Positions 18,501 through 26,471 of a stretch of 64,000 bases of DNA are shown one piece after another. Origin of the DNA: Roseomonas sp. E05 (lineage in GTDB: Bacteria; Pseudomonadota; Alphaproteobacteria; Acetobacterales; Acetobacteraceae); contig NZ_JASIRT010000004.1 in assembly GCF_030063475.1 (NCBI RefSeq), positions 124,001 through 188,000 on the forward strand, in the 5' to 3' direction. The translations under genes and the position numbers were made by a program. The notes under the pieces are model-generated. The model made no database searches, was not told the origin of the DNA, and saw only the letters and a list, made by a program, of their open reading frames with translations. How positions within the stretch are numbered: position 1 is the stretch's first letter; every line of letters starts with the position of its first letter.

Positions 18501-18654
18501 GAAGCTGCGTCGTCACCTCGATGGTGGGGAAGTCCACCTCCGGCAGCGAGGAGACCGGCAGGCGGAGATAGCCGAAGATCCCCGCCAGCAGCACCGCGAT
18601 GGCCAGCAGCGTGGTGGCGACGGGCCGGGCGATGAAGGGGGCGGCGATGTTCAC
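15553..18654 (-). CDS. mdtB: RND multidrug efflux permease, MdtB type
   Basis: Also 1033 residues, with N-terminus FIARPVATTLLAIAVLLAGI, substrate-loop motifs PPVYSKVNPADPPVITLALT and RQPGANIVQTVERIRTLLPQ, and relay residues in TGFVVDDAIVMIENIVR. It is closer to MdtB than to MdtC, and the two subunits presumably assemble as a heterotrimer with the adaptor encoded upstream. Translation starts at GTG 18652-18654, overlapping the TGA of the adaptor gene (GTGA), which suggests coupling. No sign of truncation. Confidence 0.93.
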   Translation of the reverse strand: MNIAAPFIARPVATTLLAIAVLLAGIFGYLRLPVSSLPEVDFPTIEVTTQLPGASPDTAAVLITAPLERQFAQISGLQVMSSVSGPGVSRITLQFRLDKSIDEASQDVQAALDAARGTLPSSLPYPPVYSKVNPADPPVITLALTSDTLPIMRLSDTADTLLAQKLSQATGVGRVTVQGNMRPAVRLRVDPLRLAAYGIGLETVRTAITAANQNSPKGSLDGPRQASSILANDQITTPAEFGDIILTWQSGAPVRLRDVGEAVESLENERNGAWFNGHPAVLIDVQRQPGANIVQTVERIRTLLPQLESAIPAGAQLTVVSDRTETIRASVHEVQFTLVLSVALVVGVIYFFLGSGRATLVPAVSLPLSIIGTFGIMAVMGYSLDNLSLMALTIATGFVVDDAIVMIENIVRLIEKGEKPLAAAYAGSRQIAFTIVSLTLSLIAVFIPLLFMEGVVGRLFREFAETLTAAVLVSMVVSLTLTPMMCALVLRAEHRPSRVAAGFERGFERLRLAYGRALGVTMRHEGLMLLVATATVALTAWLYVVMPKGFLPVQDTGLIQIMTEAPQDTSFPRSAEIQQRVAAVVQADPAVAAVTAVAGAGALNPAQNTGRITAVLRPRDERDLDAQGVIARLQPKLDAIPGAVAYPVAVQDIQISPRVSTTQYQYTLTDADAATLSLWAPRVVARLRAIPGLRDVATDQREDGVRLAIQVDRDRAARLGVTMQAVDNVLYNAFGQRQISTIYGQSNQYRVVLEASDRLREDPTAIGQLRVAGTDGAQIPLAEIASFTRTSGPLLVTRENQFPAVTVSFNLADGMSLGQAVEAIQAAEQEIGLPESVAGRFAGDVAEFNASLSGQPWLILAAVVVIYIVLGVLYESVIHPITILSTLPSAGIGALLALQLWGLDLSVVGLIGIILLMGIVKKNAIMMIDFALEAQRDHGMAPREAIVEAALLRFRPIMMTTAAALLGALPLMLGSGTGSELRLPLGVSIVGGLLLSQLVTLFTTPAIYLALEAARARVQRWWQGRDPQAAPAE

Positions 18655-19946
18655 GGCGTGCTCCGGCCGGCTTCCGCCGCGCGGCGCGGCCGGCTGCGCC
18701 CCTGCTCCGCCGAGGGCTGGCCCTCCCCTGGCGCCGCGCCCCCCGGCGTGGTGCCCTCGGGAACGGCGATCCGGCTGCCCGGGTTCAGCCGCAGCGCGCC
18801 GGAGGTGACGACGCGCTCGCCCGGCTGCAGCCCCTCGCGGATGACGGCCTCGGAGCGGGTCACGGCGCCGAGCACCAGCGGGCGCTGCTCCACCGTGTCG
18901 TCGGGCTTGGCGACGAAGGCGAAGGCGCCGTTCGGTCCCTGCTGCACCGCCACCAGCGGGATCACGGTGGCGTTCGGCACGGTCTCGATCTGCAGCCGCA
19001 GGCTGACGAAGGCACCGGGCCAGAGGCGGGTGCCCTCATTGGGGAAGACGGCCTTGACCTTCACCGTGCCGGTGGCGGAATCCACCTGGTTGTCCACCGT
19101 CATCACCGTGCCGCGGGCCGGCGCCTCGGGCTGGGCGACCGGCTGGCTGGCGGTGCCGCCGCTGCTGGGGACGGTCTCCACCGCCACCGGTCCGGCGGCC
19201 ATGGCGCGCCGCAGCCGCGGCAGCTCGGCCTGCGGGATGGTGAAGCTCACCCCGATCGGCCGCATCTGCGTGATGCTGACGATGCCGGTGGTGTCGCCGG
19301 CGCTGACCAGGTTGCCCGGGTCCACCTGCCGCAGGCCGACACGCCCGTCGAACGGCGCGCGGATGGTGGTGTAGTCGAGCTGGGCCTTCGCCGTGTCGAT
19401 GCTGGCCTGGTCCTGCGCCACCTGCGCCTCGTACATCGCCACCTGGGCGCGCTGGGTGTCCACCTGCTGGCGCGTCACGCCATTGGCGGCGAGCAGCCCC
19501 TGGTAACGCTTCAGGTCGGTGCGGGCATTCTCCAGCTGCGCCTGGTCATAGGCCTTCTTCGCCTGCGCCTGGGCCAGGGCGGCGACATAGGTGCGGTCGT
19601 CGATGCGGGCCAGCACCGCGCCGGCCTGCACCTCCTGCCCCTCGCGGAACAGCACCTCGGTGAGCTGGCCGGTGACCTGCGAGCGCACCGTGACGCTGTT
19701 GAGCGCCTGCACCGTGCCCAGCGCGTCGAGGGTGAGCGGCAGGTCCTTCCGCTGCGCCGCCGCCACCGTGACCGGCACGGGGATGCCGCCGCGCCCGCGC
19801 CCGCCGGGCTGGCCGGGCGTGGTCTGCGCGGCGCTGCGTTCGGCCGGCATGGCCTCCTGGCGCTGCTGCCAGACATAGGCCCCCGCTCCGGCGCCGAGCG
19901 CCAGGACGGTGAGGGTGACGAGCAGAATACGGGAGCGGGCCATCAT
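18651..19946 (-). CDS. mdtA: RND periplasmic adaptor (membrane fusion protein), MdtA type
   Basis: A 431-residue protein with an N-terminal membrane anchor (residues 5-27). The lipoyl-like half-motifs are LFREGQEVQAGAVLARIDDR and YTTIRAPFDGRVGLRQVDPG, with the alpha-hairpin between them; the beta-barrel and membrane-proximal domains follow (GTVMTVDNQVDSATGTVKVK). It bridges the RND pump and the outer membrane channel in the periplasm. The C-terminal 40 residues are low-complexity and Pro/Gly/Arg-rich. The start at ATG 19944-19946 (MMARSRILL) lies 11 bp after the channel gene. Confidence 0.93.
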   Translation of the reverse strand: MMARSRILLVTLTVLALGAGAGAYVWQQRQEAMPAERSAAQTTPGQPGGRGRGGIPVPVTVAAAQRKDLPLTLDALGTVQALNSVTVRSQVTGQLTEVLFREGQEVQAGAVLARIDDRTYVAALAQAQAKKAYDQAQLENARTDLKRYQGLLAANGVTRQQVDTQRAQVAMYEAQVAQDQASIDTAKAQLDYTTIRAPFDGRVGLRQVDPGNLVSAGDTTGIVSITQMRPIGVSFTIPQAELPRLRRAMAAGPVAVETVPSSGGTASQPVAQPEAPARGTVMTVDNQVDSATGTVKVKAVFPNEGTRLWPGAFVSLRLQIETVPNATVIPLVAVQQGPNGAFAFVAKPDDTVEQRPLVLGAVTRSEAVIREGLQPGERVVTSGALRLNPGSRIAVPEGTTPGGAAPGEGQPSAEQGRSRPRRAAEAGRSTP

Positions 19947-19957
19947 GGGATCCGGGG

Positions 19958-21385
19958 TCAGAGAGGCTGCGGCTGCCAGCCGCCGCCGAGCGCGCGGAAC
20001 AGCGCGACGGCGGCTTCCAGCCGGGCGAGCCGCGCCTGCACCAGGTTGACGCGGGCGGAGAACAGGGTCTGCTGCGTGTTCAGCAGGGTGATCAGCGTGA
20101 TCGTGCCGGCCCGCAGCTGCGATTCGGCGATGTCATAGGCACGCTGGGCGCGGGCGGCCGCCTCGGCGCGCAGTTCCTCCTGCGCGGTGGTCTCGCGCAG
20201 GGCCACCAGCGCATCCTCCACGTCCTGCAGGGCGGTGACGATGGCGCGGCGGTACTCCACCAGAAGCTCCTCCGCCTGGGCACGGCTGAGGGCCACCTGG
20301 CCGCGCAACGCCCCCCCATCGAAGATGGTCTGCGCCAGCCCCGCCACCAGGGAAAAAAACTGCGATTCCGGCCGCAGCAGCGTGCCCAGCATGGCGGACT
20401 GCACGCCGCCCGAGGCGCTCAGCGTCACCGCCGGCAGCAGCGCGGCGCGGGCGGCGGCGACATCGGCATTGGCGGCGGCGAGGCTGGCCTCGGCCGCCTG
20501 CACGTCCGGGCGGCGCGCCAGCAGGTCGGCCGGCTGGCCCGGGGCGGCGGTGGGGATGCGCAGCCGGTCGAAGGCGTCGGGCGAGAGGTCGAGCGCGCTG
20601 GGCGGCTGCCCGGTCAGCACGGCCAGCGCATTGGCGCCCTGCTCGGCGGTCTGCCGCAGGCTGGGGATGGCGGCCTGCAGCTGCGCCACCACCGTCTCCT
20701 GCTGCGCCAGGTCCAGCCCCGTCGCGGTGCCGAAGTTCACCTGCTGGCGGATCACCTCCAGGATGCGCCGCGCCGCGGCCAGGTTCTGCTCCTGCACCCG
20801 CAGCTCCTCGCGGGCGGCCAGCACCTCGAAATAGGTGTTGGCGATCGAGGCCTCGGTGGTCAGCAGCACGGTGCCGACGTCGAAGCGGCTGGCCCGCAGG
20901 TTCTGCCGCGCCGCCTCGGTGAGCGAGCGGATGCGGCCCCAGAAATCCACCTCGTAGCTGGCCGAGAGGGTGGCGTCGTAGCGCGTCGAGTTGCGGCTGC
21001 GCCCGGCCAGGCTGCTGCTGGCCACCGAGCGCGCCTGGGTGGCGCCGGCATCCACGCCCACCGTGGGAAACAGCGAGGCGCCGGCGATGCGCAGCTGGGC
21101 ATCGGCCTGCCGCACCCGCGCGGTGGCGGCGGCGAGGTCGAAATTGCCGGCCATCGCCGCCGTCATCAGCCGGTCCAGCTCGGGCGCGTCGAAGCGGGTC
21201 CACCAGTCCGGGTCGGGCCATTGCGCGGGGCTGGCGGCATCGGCGTTGCGGAAGCGGGCCGTGGCAGCGAGCCCGGAGAGCACGGGCTCGGGCCGCGGCC
21301 CGCAGGCCGCCAGGGCGCCGAGCAGCAGCAGCGCCCATCCGGCCCGCGCGCGCGGCGCCGCGTTCCTCGTCAAGACGGTCATCAT
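19958..21385 (-). CDS. Outer membrane efflux lipoprotein, NodT/OprM family
   Basis: The 475-residue protein has a lipoprotein signal (lipobox LAAC, lipidated Cys28) and the duplicated outer membrane efflux fold. QWPDPDWWTRFDAPELDRLM opens the mature domain, and SYEVDFWGRIRSLTEAARQ is characteristic of NodT-type channels. It should form the TolC-like trimer that completes the MdtABC pump, so this operon encodes its own exit duct. The start codons overlap the region of the sensor gene's stop, with only one base between them. No truncation is seen. Confidence 0.93.
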   Translation of the reverse strand: MMTVLTRNAAPRARAGWALLLLGALAACGPRPEPVLSGLAATARFRNADAASPAQWPDPDWWTRFDAPELDRLMTAAMAGNFDLAAATARVRQADAQLRIAGASLFPTVGVDAGATQARSVASSSLAGRSRNSTRYDATLSASYEVDFWGRIRSLTEAARQNLRASRFDVGTVLLTTEASIANTYFEVLAAREELRVQEQNLAAARRILEVIRQQVNFGTATGLDLAQQETVVAQLQAAIPSLRQTAEQGANALAVLTGQPPSALDLSPDAFDRLRIPTAAPGQPADLLARRPDVQAAEASLAAANADVAAARAALLPAVTLSASGGVQSAMLGTLLRPESQFFSLVAGLAQTIFDGGALRGQVALSRAQAEELLVEYRRAIVTALQDVEDALVALRETTAQEELRAEAAARAQRAYDIAESQLRAGTITLITLLNTQQTLFSARVNLVQARLARLEAAVALFRALGGGWQPQPL

Positions 21386-21386
21386 G

Positions 21387-21842
21387 CTAGTCCCGCTTAC
21401 CCCCGTGGCGCCGCCCGTCCCGCGCCATGTCCTCGGCGATCAGCCGCCGCCCCTCGGGCGAGATGGCCGAGAGCCCCGCCGCCAGGCTGTCCTCGAAGAG
21501 CTGCCCGAACTCGCCCCAGCGCTCGCGGGAGGCCGCCATGGCGGCGCGCAGCGCGGCGGGATCGAAGGGCTCGCGGGTCAGGGCGGCGCGCACCGCCGCA
21601 TGGCTGTCGCGCAGCGCGGCGCGGGCCGGCTCATAGGCCGGCCGCCCCGCCTCCATGGCGCGCCGAAAGGCGCTGCGGTCCGGCTCAGGCAGGATGCGCT
21701 CGATATGCGCCTGCATCCGGCTGACCGGCGGCAGATCAGGCGCGGAGTCCTGCCAGAGCAGGGCGCCCAGCACCAGGTTGAGCGCCAGGGAAGCGCCCAG
21801 CAGCCCCTTCAGCAGCACGGGGAGGCCAGGGGTGCGGATCAT
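21387..21842 (-). CDS. Periplasmic metal-sensor-like protein (CnrR/Spy/ZraP superfamily)
   Basis: The 151-residue protein has one N-terminal transmembrane helix (LLKGLLGASLALNLVLGALL) and a charged all-helical periplasmic domain (RMQAHIERILPEPDRSAFRRAM, RERWGEFGQLFEDSLAAGLSA, PEGRRLIAEDMARDGRRHGG). This matches the plan of the heavy-metal resistance sensors CnrX/NccX and Spy-like proteins. In cnrYXH such a protein senses metal and controls release of an ECF sigma factor. Here it lies between the anti-sigma candidate and the efflux channel, overlapping the former by four bases. Few His residues are visible, so the ligand may not be a metal. Confidence 0.7.
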   Translation of the reverse strand: MIRTPGLPVLLKGLLGASLALNLVLGALLWQDSAPDLPPVSRMQAHIERILPEPDRSAFRRAMEAGRPAYEPARAALRDSHAAVRAALTREPFDPAALRAAMAASRERWGEFGQLFEDSLAAGLSAISPEGRRLIAEDMARDGRRHGGKRD

Positions 21843-22270
21843 TCGGGGGTTTCTTCCATCATCGCCAGCATACGGGGGGCGCCGAGCACCTCCTCCGGCG
21901 CCGGCTGCGGCATGCGGCTGAGCCAGAACCCGCAGACGGCGAGCGTCACCAGCGCGCCGCAACCCGCCGGCAGCCAGGGCCGCAGCCAGTGCAGCAGTCC
22001 GCCGCGCTCCGGCGCCGCCGGCCGGGGCGCGCGGGCCACGGCGCGCGCGACATTGGCGCGCATCCTCGCCAGCGCCTCCGGGGCGGGGCCGGGCAGGCTG
22101 TCGCGCAGCGCCTCGTCCAGCACCCTGGCCTCGGCCTGCAGCCCGCGCGCGGTGGCGGAGCGTTCCAGCAGCGCCCGCGCAGCGGGAATGGCCCCGGGCG
22201 GCCAGCGGGCGGGGTCCGCGCCGTGGGTGTCCAGCAGCCGGGCAAAGTCATCGAGCCGCATCGGCATCAT
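21839..22270 (-). CDS. Probable membrane anti-sigma factor
   Basis: A 143-residue protein starts at ATG 22268-22270, overlapping the sigma factor stop. It has an N-terminal cytoplasmic part (MRLDDFARLLDTHGADPARW, a leading motif seen in many small alphaproteobacterial proteins cotranscribed with ECF sigma genes). One transmembrane helix follows near residues 100-119 (PAGCGALVTLAVCGFWLS), then a short periplasmic tail. Size, topology and position between the sigma factor and the periplasmic sensor suggest it holds the sigma factor inactive. No zinc-binding HxxxCxxC motif is present. Confidence 0.68.
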   Translation of the reverse strand: MMPMRLDDFARLLDTHGADPARWPPGAIPAARALLERSATARGLQAEARVLDEALRDSLPGPAPEALARMRANVARAVARAPRPAAPERGGLLHWLRPWLPAGCGALVTLAVCGFWLSRMPQPAPEEVLGAPRMLAMMEETPE

Positions 22271-22917
22271 TCCCCCTCCCCGCGCAGCCGGGCGGCGAGG
22301 AAGCGGCGCGCGCGGCGCAGCAGCCCCTCCAGGGCGCGGGTCGAAACGGAGAGCGCCGCCGCCGCCTCGGCGCCGCTCAGCCCCTGGTCATAGGAGAGGG
22401 CGAGGGCAGCGCGCTGGCGGGGCGGCAGTTCCTCCAGCGCCGCCGCGAGCAGGGCGCGGCGCTGGCGGGCATCGAGGGCCGCCTCGGGGCCGGGCGCCGG
22501 GTCGAGCGCCTCCTCGGCCTCGGCGAGCGGCTGGAAGCGGGCGCGGCGGGCGCGGTCGATCGCCAGGTTGGCGGTGATCCGGTAGAGCCAGGTGCCGAGC
22601 TGCGCCCGCGCGGGGTCGAACTTCGCCGCGTTCTGCCACAGCCGCAGCATGGCCTCCTGCGCCACCTCCTCGGCCTCGGCCGGCTGCCCGGTGACGCGCA
22701 GCGCCACGCGGTAGAGCAGCGGCAGGTGCCGTGCCGCCAGCGCGTCGAAGGCCCGTCGGTCGCCCGCCGCGGCCCAGCCGAGCAGCGTCGCGTCCTCCGC
22801 CTCGGACAGGTCGCGCGCCAGCGGGGCTGCGGCGCCCGGAGCAGGCGAGGACCGTTCGGCGATGGAGGCCTCCCAGGCGATGAGGGGGCGGAGGGAAAGG
22901 GTCAGAATGTTCGGCAT
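22267..22917 (-). CDS. ECF (RpoE-type) RNA polymerase sigma factor
   Basis: A 216-residue sigma-70 group 4 protein. Region 2 (about residues 52-120: RAFDALAARHLPLLYRVALR, EEVAQEAMLRLWQNAAKFDP, TWLYRITANLAIDRARR) and region 4 (about 160-210: LPPRQRAALALSYDQGLSGA, STRALEGLLRRARRFL) are intact. An extra N-terminal stretch of about 40 residues precedes region 2. It heads a seven-gene minus-strand operon ending with mdtC and is translationally coupled to the anti-sigma candidate. By analogy with cnr and related loci it probably activates its own operon. I could not define its promoter by eye in the 92 bp before element C. Confidence 0.92.
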   Translation of the reverse strand: MPNILTLSLRPLIAWEASIAERSSPAPGAAAPLARDLSEAEDATLLGWAAAGDRRAFDALAARHLPLLYRVALRVTGQPAEAEEVAQEAMLRLWQNAAKFDPARAQLGTWLYRITANLAIDRARRARFQPLAEAEEALDPAPGPEAALDARQRRALLAAALEELPPRQRAALALSYDQGLSGAEAAAALSVSTRALEGLLRRARRFLAARLRGEGE

Positions 22918-23008
22918 GGGGCTCGCTTCGTGCCCCTGATACGGGGGTGAACGCCGAAACCCACGCGCCGGCAATTGGATTTTTTTCGCCAGAAGGTGGA
23001 AAAAAAGG

Positions 23009-23169
23009 TCGGGGGAAGGAATTCCCCCGAGCCCCCATCTTTTTTCTGCAGGTTTAGGGTCGTGGTCGCCGGGGCTGCCTCAGCCCCGGCGCGAGCGGGC
23101 CTCGCCGGCACGGCAAAACCGATAAAAGAGAAGAAGTGGGGGCGCGGGGGAGAATTCTTTCTCCCCCGC
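23009..23169. repeat. Paired-hairpin intergenic element C
   Basis: The left hairpin (23009-23030) has arms TCGGGGGAA/TTCCCCCGA and is followed by GCCCCCATCTTTTTTCTGCAG. The right hairpin (23144-23169) has arms GCGGGGGAGAA/TTCTCCCCCGC and is preceded by GATAAAAGAGAAGAAGTGGG. The element lies 55 bp past the stop of the flippase gene, the last gene of the large glycan operon, and separates it from the ECF sigma operon. It fills most of the 307-bp gap. Confidence 0.85.
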
Positions 23170-23224
23170 TTCCATCCTCTGGCGGCTCTGAGGACAGGCC
23201 CTCATTCTCCCGGGAATCTTCCCG

Positions 23225-24541
23225 TCAGGCCTGCTGGGGCAAGCCCTGCGGCGTCCGGTCCGCCTCCTGGAACATCCGGCGCAGCAGCAGCAGGTAGGAG
23301 AAGGCCTCGCAGCCATAGAGGAAGACGTAGCCGGCGATGAAACGCTCGATGGACCAGCCCTGCAGCGCCGTAACGACGGAGAAGACCAGCATGGCGACGA
23401 GCGTCAGCGCGGCGCGGCGCGCGAGCGCGGCGAGCCGGCCGATGCCGGCCAGCACCATGCCGCTCGACACCTGCACCAGCATCAGCGCCAGCATGACGCA
23501 GATGGCGATCCGCATCCCTGGAGAGACGACGCCGGGATGGCCGAGCAGGAGGCCGAAGAAGCGGTCGCCGAACAGGCCGATGACGGCGCCGCCGGCCAGG
23601 GCCGGAATGGCGCCGATGGCGAAGGCCATCCGCGTCCAGCGGCGCAGCGCCGCCGCGTCCCCGGCGTGCCAGGCGCGGGTCTGGTGCGGCAGCATGGTCT
23701 CGGTGACGGTGAAATAGGCCGTCGTGGCGAAGCGGGTCACCTTGTAGAACATGTCGAAGGCGACCAGCGCGAGCGCCTCCCCGTGCATCAGCGGGATGGC
23801 GTAGTAGGGGAAGATCAGGATCAGGAATTCGGAGAAGGACAGCGCCGCGGAGGCGGCGATGCCGTGCAGGTCCCCCCGCAGCGCCCGGAAGCCCCGGCCG
23901 ATCCGCGCGCCGGTGAGAAAGCCGAGCCGGCGCCGGGCGATGACGAAAAGCACCACCAGCCCGGAGAGCCAGAGCACCACGAAGCTCGCCGCATAGACCA
24001 TCAGCGGCAGGCCGACCACCAGCGCGGCGGTCAGCGCCAGCAGCAGGGTGCGGCGGACGCAGTCGATCGCCTCGGTCAGCACATAGGCGTCGAAGGCATT
24101 GGCGGCGAGGCGCAGCACCATCCAGGGCAGCGGCAGCACCGAGCCGGCGAAGAGCAGCAGGTAGATGGGGCGGTACTGGGCATCGCCGAGGCCGAGGCCC
24201 CAGACCAGGGCCGCGAAGACTCCCGTGGCCGCCACCGCCACCGCCGCATAGGACCAGAGCGCCGCCGCCACGGCGCTGCCGAGATCGGCCCGCGAGCTGT
24301 TCTCGGGGTGCAGGTAGTTCTCCCGCAACTGGCCGAAGAGGCGGATGGAGATGCCGAGATCGGCCTGCAGGATCAGCGAGGCGAAGGCGATCACGGTGGC
24401 GAAGAAGGCATAGCTCTCCAGCCCCACGATGCGCACCAGGCTATAGGCGAGCAGGAAGCTCCAGAGCGTGGCGAGGCCGGTATTGGCCGCCTTCAGGATG
24501 AAGAAGGTGAGCGACTTGCGGGCCGCCTTCTTGCTCAGCAT
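23225..24541 (-). CDS. Polysaccharide flippase-like membrane protein (MOP/Wzx superfamily)
   Basis: A 438-residue integral membrane protein with about 12 hydrophobic helices, beginning KSLTFFILKAANTGLATLWSF and containing the lipid-flippase-type stretch VGLESYAFFATVIAFASLILQADLGIS. The general fold is that of Wzx/polysaccharide biosynthesis proteins. It is the last gene of the 11-gene glycan operon, and its start codon shares one base with the preceding stop (TGATG). It probably translocates the lipid-linked product of this operon. A second, unrelated-looking flippase is encoded at 47622-49148, so the window supports two separate export routes. Confidence 0.8.
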   Translation of the reverse strand: MLSKKAARKSLTFFILKAANTGLATLWSFLLAYSLVRIVGLESYAFFATVIAFASLILQADLGISIRLFGQLRENYLHPENSSRADLGSAVAAALWSYAAVAVAATGVFAALVWGLGLGDAQYRPIYLLLFAGSVLPLPWMVLRLAANAFDAYVLTEAIDCVRRTLLLALTAALVVGLPLMVYAASFVVLWLSGLVVLFVIARRRLGFLTGARIGRGFRALRGDLHGIAASAALSFSEFLILIFPYYAIPLMHGEALALVAFDMFYKVTRFATTAYFTVTETMLPHQTRAWHAGDAAALRRWTRMAFAIGAIPALAGGAVIGLFGDRFFGLLLGHPGVVSPGMRIAICVMLALMLVQVSSGMVLAGIGRLAALARRAALTLVAMLVFSVVTALQGWSIERFIAGYVFLYGCEAFSYLLLLRRMFQEADRTPQGLPQQA

Positions 24542-25716
24542 CAGCGGCGCTCCAGCAGGCGCTCGGCGCGGTCGCGCAGGCGGTGGCGGCCGGCATGGAC
24601 GGCGAACTTGCCGCTCCGCAGCCAGCGGATCACCTGCGGCGGCAGCGGCGGCGAGCGCAGCTTGGCCACCACGGAGGTGGCGGTCGCCTCCGGCGCCAGG
24701 TCGATCAGGAAGCCCGCGGCGAGGGCGCGGGTGCACCACTCCAGGTCCTCCACCTCGTCCCAGGCGACGTCCTCGTTGAGCGGGCAGCGCGCATGCACGT
24801 CCTTGCGCACCATGAAGACGCCGCCATCCACATAGGGGGCGCCCTCCGCATAGAGGTCGAGATAGCGCTCGGCCGGGATGCGACGCAGGCTGGAGGGGGT
24901 CAGGCGCGGCGCCTGCCCGGGCAGGCTCGGGTCGTGCACGCCGAGCGAGAGATAGTCCTCCCGCCCGGCGGGGCCGTCGGCGAAGACACGGGGGGTGGAG
25001 ATCTCGAACTCCTCCGGCACGTGCCGCAGCGTGTCGGGCGCCAGCAGCACGCGGGTGTGCAGCACCAGGATGCGCGGCCCCCGCAGGGCGCGGATCAGGG
25101 CGTTCTTCTTGCCGCAGATCATCACCCGCGGCCCGGGCGGCATCTCGTAGGGCAGGTAGCGGACCTGCCGGTAGCCGGCGATGCTGTCGCTCGCCGCCGC
25201 CGGGCCGCAGACCACGATCTCGCCCTCGCGCTCCGGGCCCAGCTCCGGCTGGCGCAGCAGCGCATCAAGGCACTGGCGCAGCCGTGGCAGCTCCGCCTCC
25301 TGCCCGGAGAACACCACCCCCGCGCCCCAGCCCGGCGGCGTCGGCAGGCGGGTGCGGCGCAGCTCGATCTCGCCGGCGGCGAGATCGAGCCGCACCAGCT
25401 CGGCCTCACCCGCCAGCAGCTTGAAGGTCCATTGCCGCACCATCTTGCCCGAGACGAAGCGCGGCCAGAGGTCGAAGACATTGGGCGAGGCGTCGCGCAC
25501 CAGCAGCGTGCCGCCCGGCATCAGCGCCCAGGCGGCGTATTTCAGCGCGTGCGGCAGCAGGTTGCGATAGAGCAGGCGCCGCGTCTCGACCACCACGCGC
25601 GACAGGCCGCGCATGGCCTTGAGCCGGTACAGGTCCTCGCGGCCGGTGACGACGAACTCCCTCATGAGCTTCTGCTCCGCGATGGATGGAACGACCGCAT
25701 GCCCGCCGCCCCTCAC
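24541..25716 (-). CDS. Two-part protein: methyltransferase-like N-terminus and glycosyltransferase-like C-terminus
   Basis: The 391-residue protein starts at GTG 25714-25716, overlapping the HAD stop (GTGA). Residues 20-130 resemble the late strands of a class I methyltransferase (LPHALKYAAWALMPGGTLLVRDASPN), but a glycine-rich AdoMet loop is missing. Residues about 140-391 look like a GT-A glycosyltransferase (VVFSGQEAELPRLRQCLDAL, VDGGVFMVRKDVHARCPLNED, WDEVEDLEWCTRALAAGFLI). No transmembrane segment is seen. The GT part likely adds a sugar during assembly of this operon's product. The AdoMet part may be vestigial. I do not know a named homologue. Confidence 0.6.
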   Translation of the reverse strand: MRGGGHAVVPSIAEQKLMREFVVTGREDLYRLKAMRGLSRVVVETRRLLYRNLLPHALKYAAWALMPGGTLLVRDASPNVFDLWPRFVSGKMVRQWTFKLLAGEAELVRLDLAAGEIELRRTRLPTPPGWGAGVVFSGQEAELPRLRQCLDALLRQPELGPEREGEIVVCGPAAASDSIAGYRQVRYLPYEMPPGPRVMICGKKNALIRALRGPRILVLHTRVLLAPDTLRHVPEEFEISTPRVFADGPAGREDYLSLGVHDPSLPGQAPRLTPSSLRRIPAERYLDLYAEGAPYVDGGVFMVRKDVHARCPLNEDVAWDEVEDLEWCTRALAAGFLIDLAPEATATSVVAKLRSPPLPPQVIRWLRSGKFAVHAGRHRLRDRAERLLERR

Positions 25717-26462
25717 GCCGGACCGACGATGCTGCGCGCCCAGTCGCGGAAGTCGGTGAAGGCGTGGAAGGTGCCGTCGATGCCCTCGTGCAGGTGGTTG
25801 TGGCCGCTGCGGTCATGCACCTTCTGGAAGGTGGCGGCGTTCAGCACCTGCTTGCTCGCCACCACGTCGCATTCCGCGTCGCCGATGAACCAGACGCGGT
25901 CGTTCCGGCCGATGCCGAGCTTGGCGGCGGCGATCTCGAAGGGGCGCAGCCCGACCTTGTCCACGCCGGCTTCCTCGGAGGTGACGACGACGTCGAAATA
26001 GCGGTCGATGCCGAAATAGATCAGCTTGCGGAACTGGATCTGCGCCGTGAGATCGGTGACGAGAGCCAGTGGCAGGCCGGCGGCGCGCAGCTCGATCAGC
26101 GTGTCCTCGGCGCCGGGATAGAGCCGGGCGCTGGTCAGCAGGGTGCGCCAGTAGGTCTGCTCCAGGTCGAGCGCCATGGCCGGCTGGCTGCTCAGGCCGA
26201 GGATCTCGATGGTGCGGTGGAAGTAGAGCAGCCGGCTGTGCGCGCTGGCGGTCTCGCCCAGCATCGCCTTCACCCCCTTTCGCGCCTGGGTGAAGGCTTC
26301 GTCGAACTGCGCCGGGGTGACGCGCAGCGAGCGCTCCACCTTGTTGCGCACCGCGGCCATGGCGCGCTCATGCGGCTGACGGTAGGCATAGAGCGTGTCG
26401 TCCAGGTCGAACAGGATGGCGCGCGGTCGCTCGCGGGTGGCGTCGGGGTTCAGGAGGCGCAT
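25713..26462 (-). CDS. HAD-superfamily hydrolase (sugar phosphatase candidate)
   Basis: A 249-residue protein with all four HAD motifs: AILFDLDDTLYAYRQPHERA, the threonine of LALVTDLTAQIQFRKLI, Lys in AGVDKVGLRPFEIAAAKLGI, and VWFIGDAECDVVASKQV. The helical cap between motifs I and II marks subclass IA, typical of phosphatases for small phosphorylated metabolites. It lies between the GT-C/kinase fusion and the mixed GT protein in the glycan operon. A phosphatase acting beside a kinase, an aldolase and a nucleotidyltransferase would suit synthesis of an activated sugar or polyol. The substrate is unknown. Confidence 0.85.
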   Translation of the reverse strand: MRLLNPDATRERPRAILFDLDDTLYAYRQPHERAMAAVRNKVERSLRVTPAQFDEAFTQARKGVKAMLGETASAHSRLLYFHRTIEILGLSSQPAMALDLEQTYWRTLLTSARLYPGAEDTLIELRAAGLPLALVTDLTAQIQFRKLIYFGIDRYFDVVVTSEEAGVDKVGLRPFEIAAAKLGIGRNDRVWFIGDAECDVVASKQVLNAATFQKVHDRSGHNHLHEGIDGTFHAFTDFRDWARSIVGPA

Positions 26463-26471
26463 CCTCGTTCC

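Noticed and set aside
12718-19374. A 2218-codon open frame on the plus strand opposite the RND genes
   Set aside because: It is antisense to two complete RND permeases and an adaptor with full family motifs. Its translation is His/Arg/Gln/Gly-rich low complexity, as expected from the third-position GC bias of the real genes.
22918-23008. Possible ECF-type promoter with CGTATC near 22946 upstream of the sigma gene
   Set aside because: I could not find a convincing -35 element at the right distance, so no promoter is annotated.
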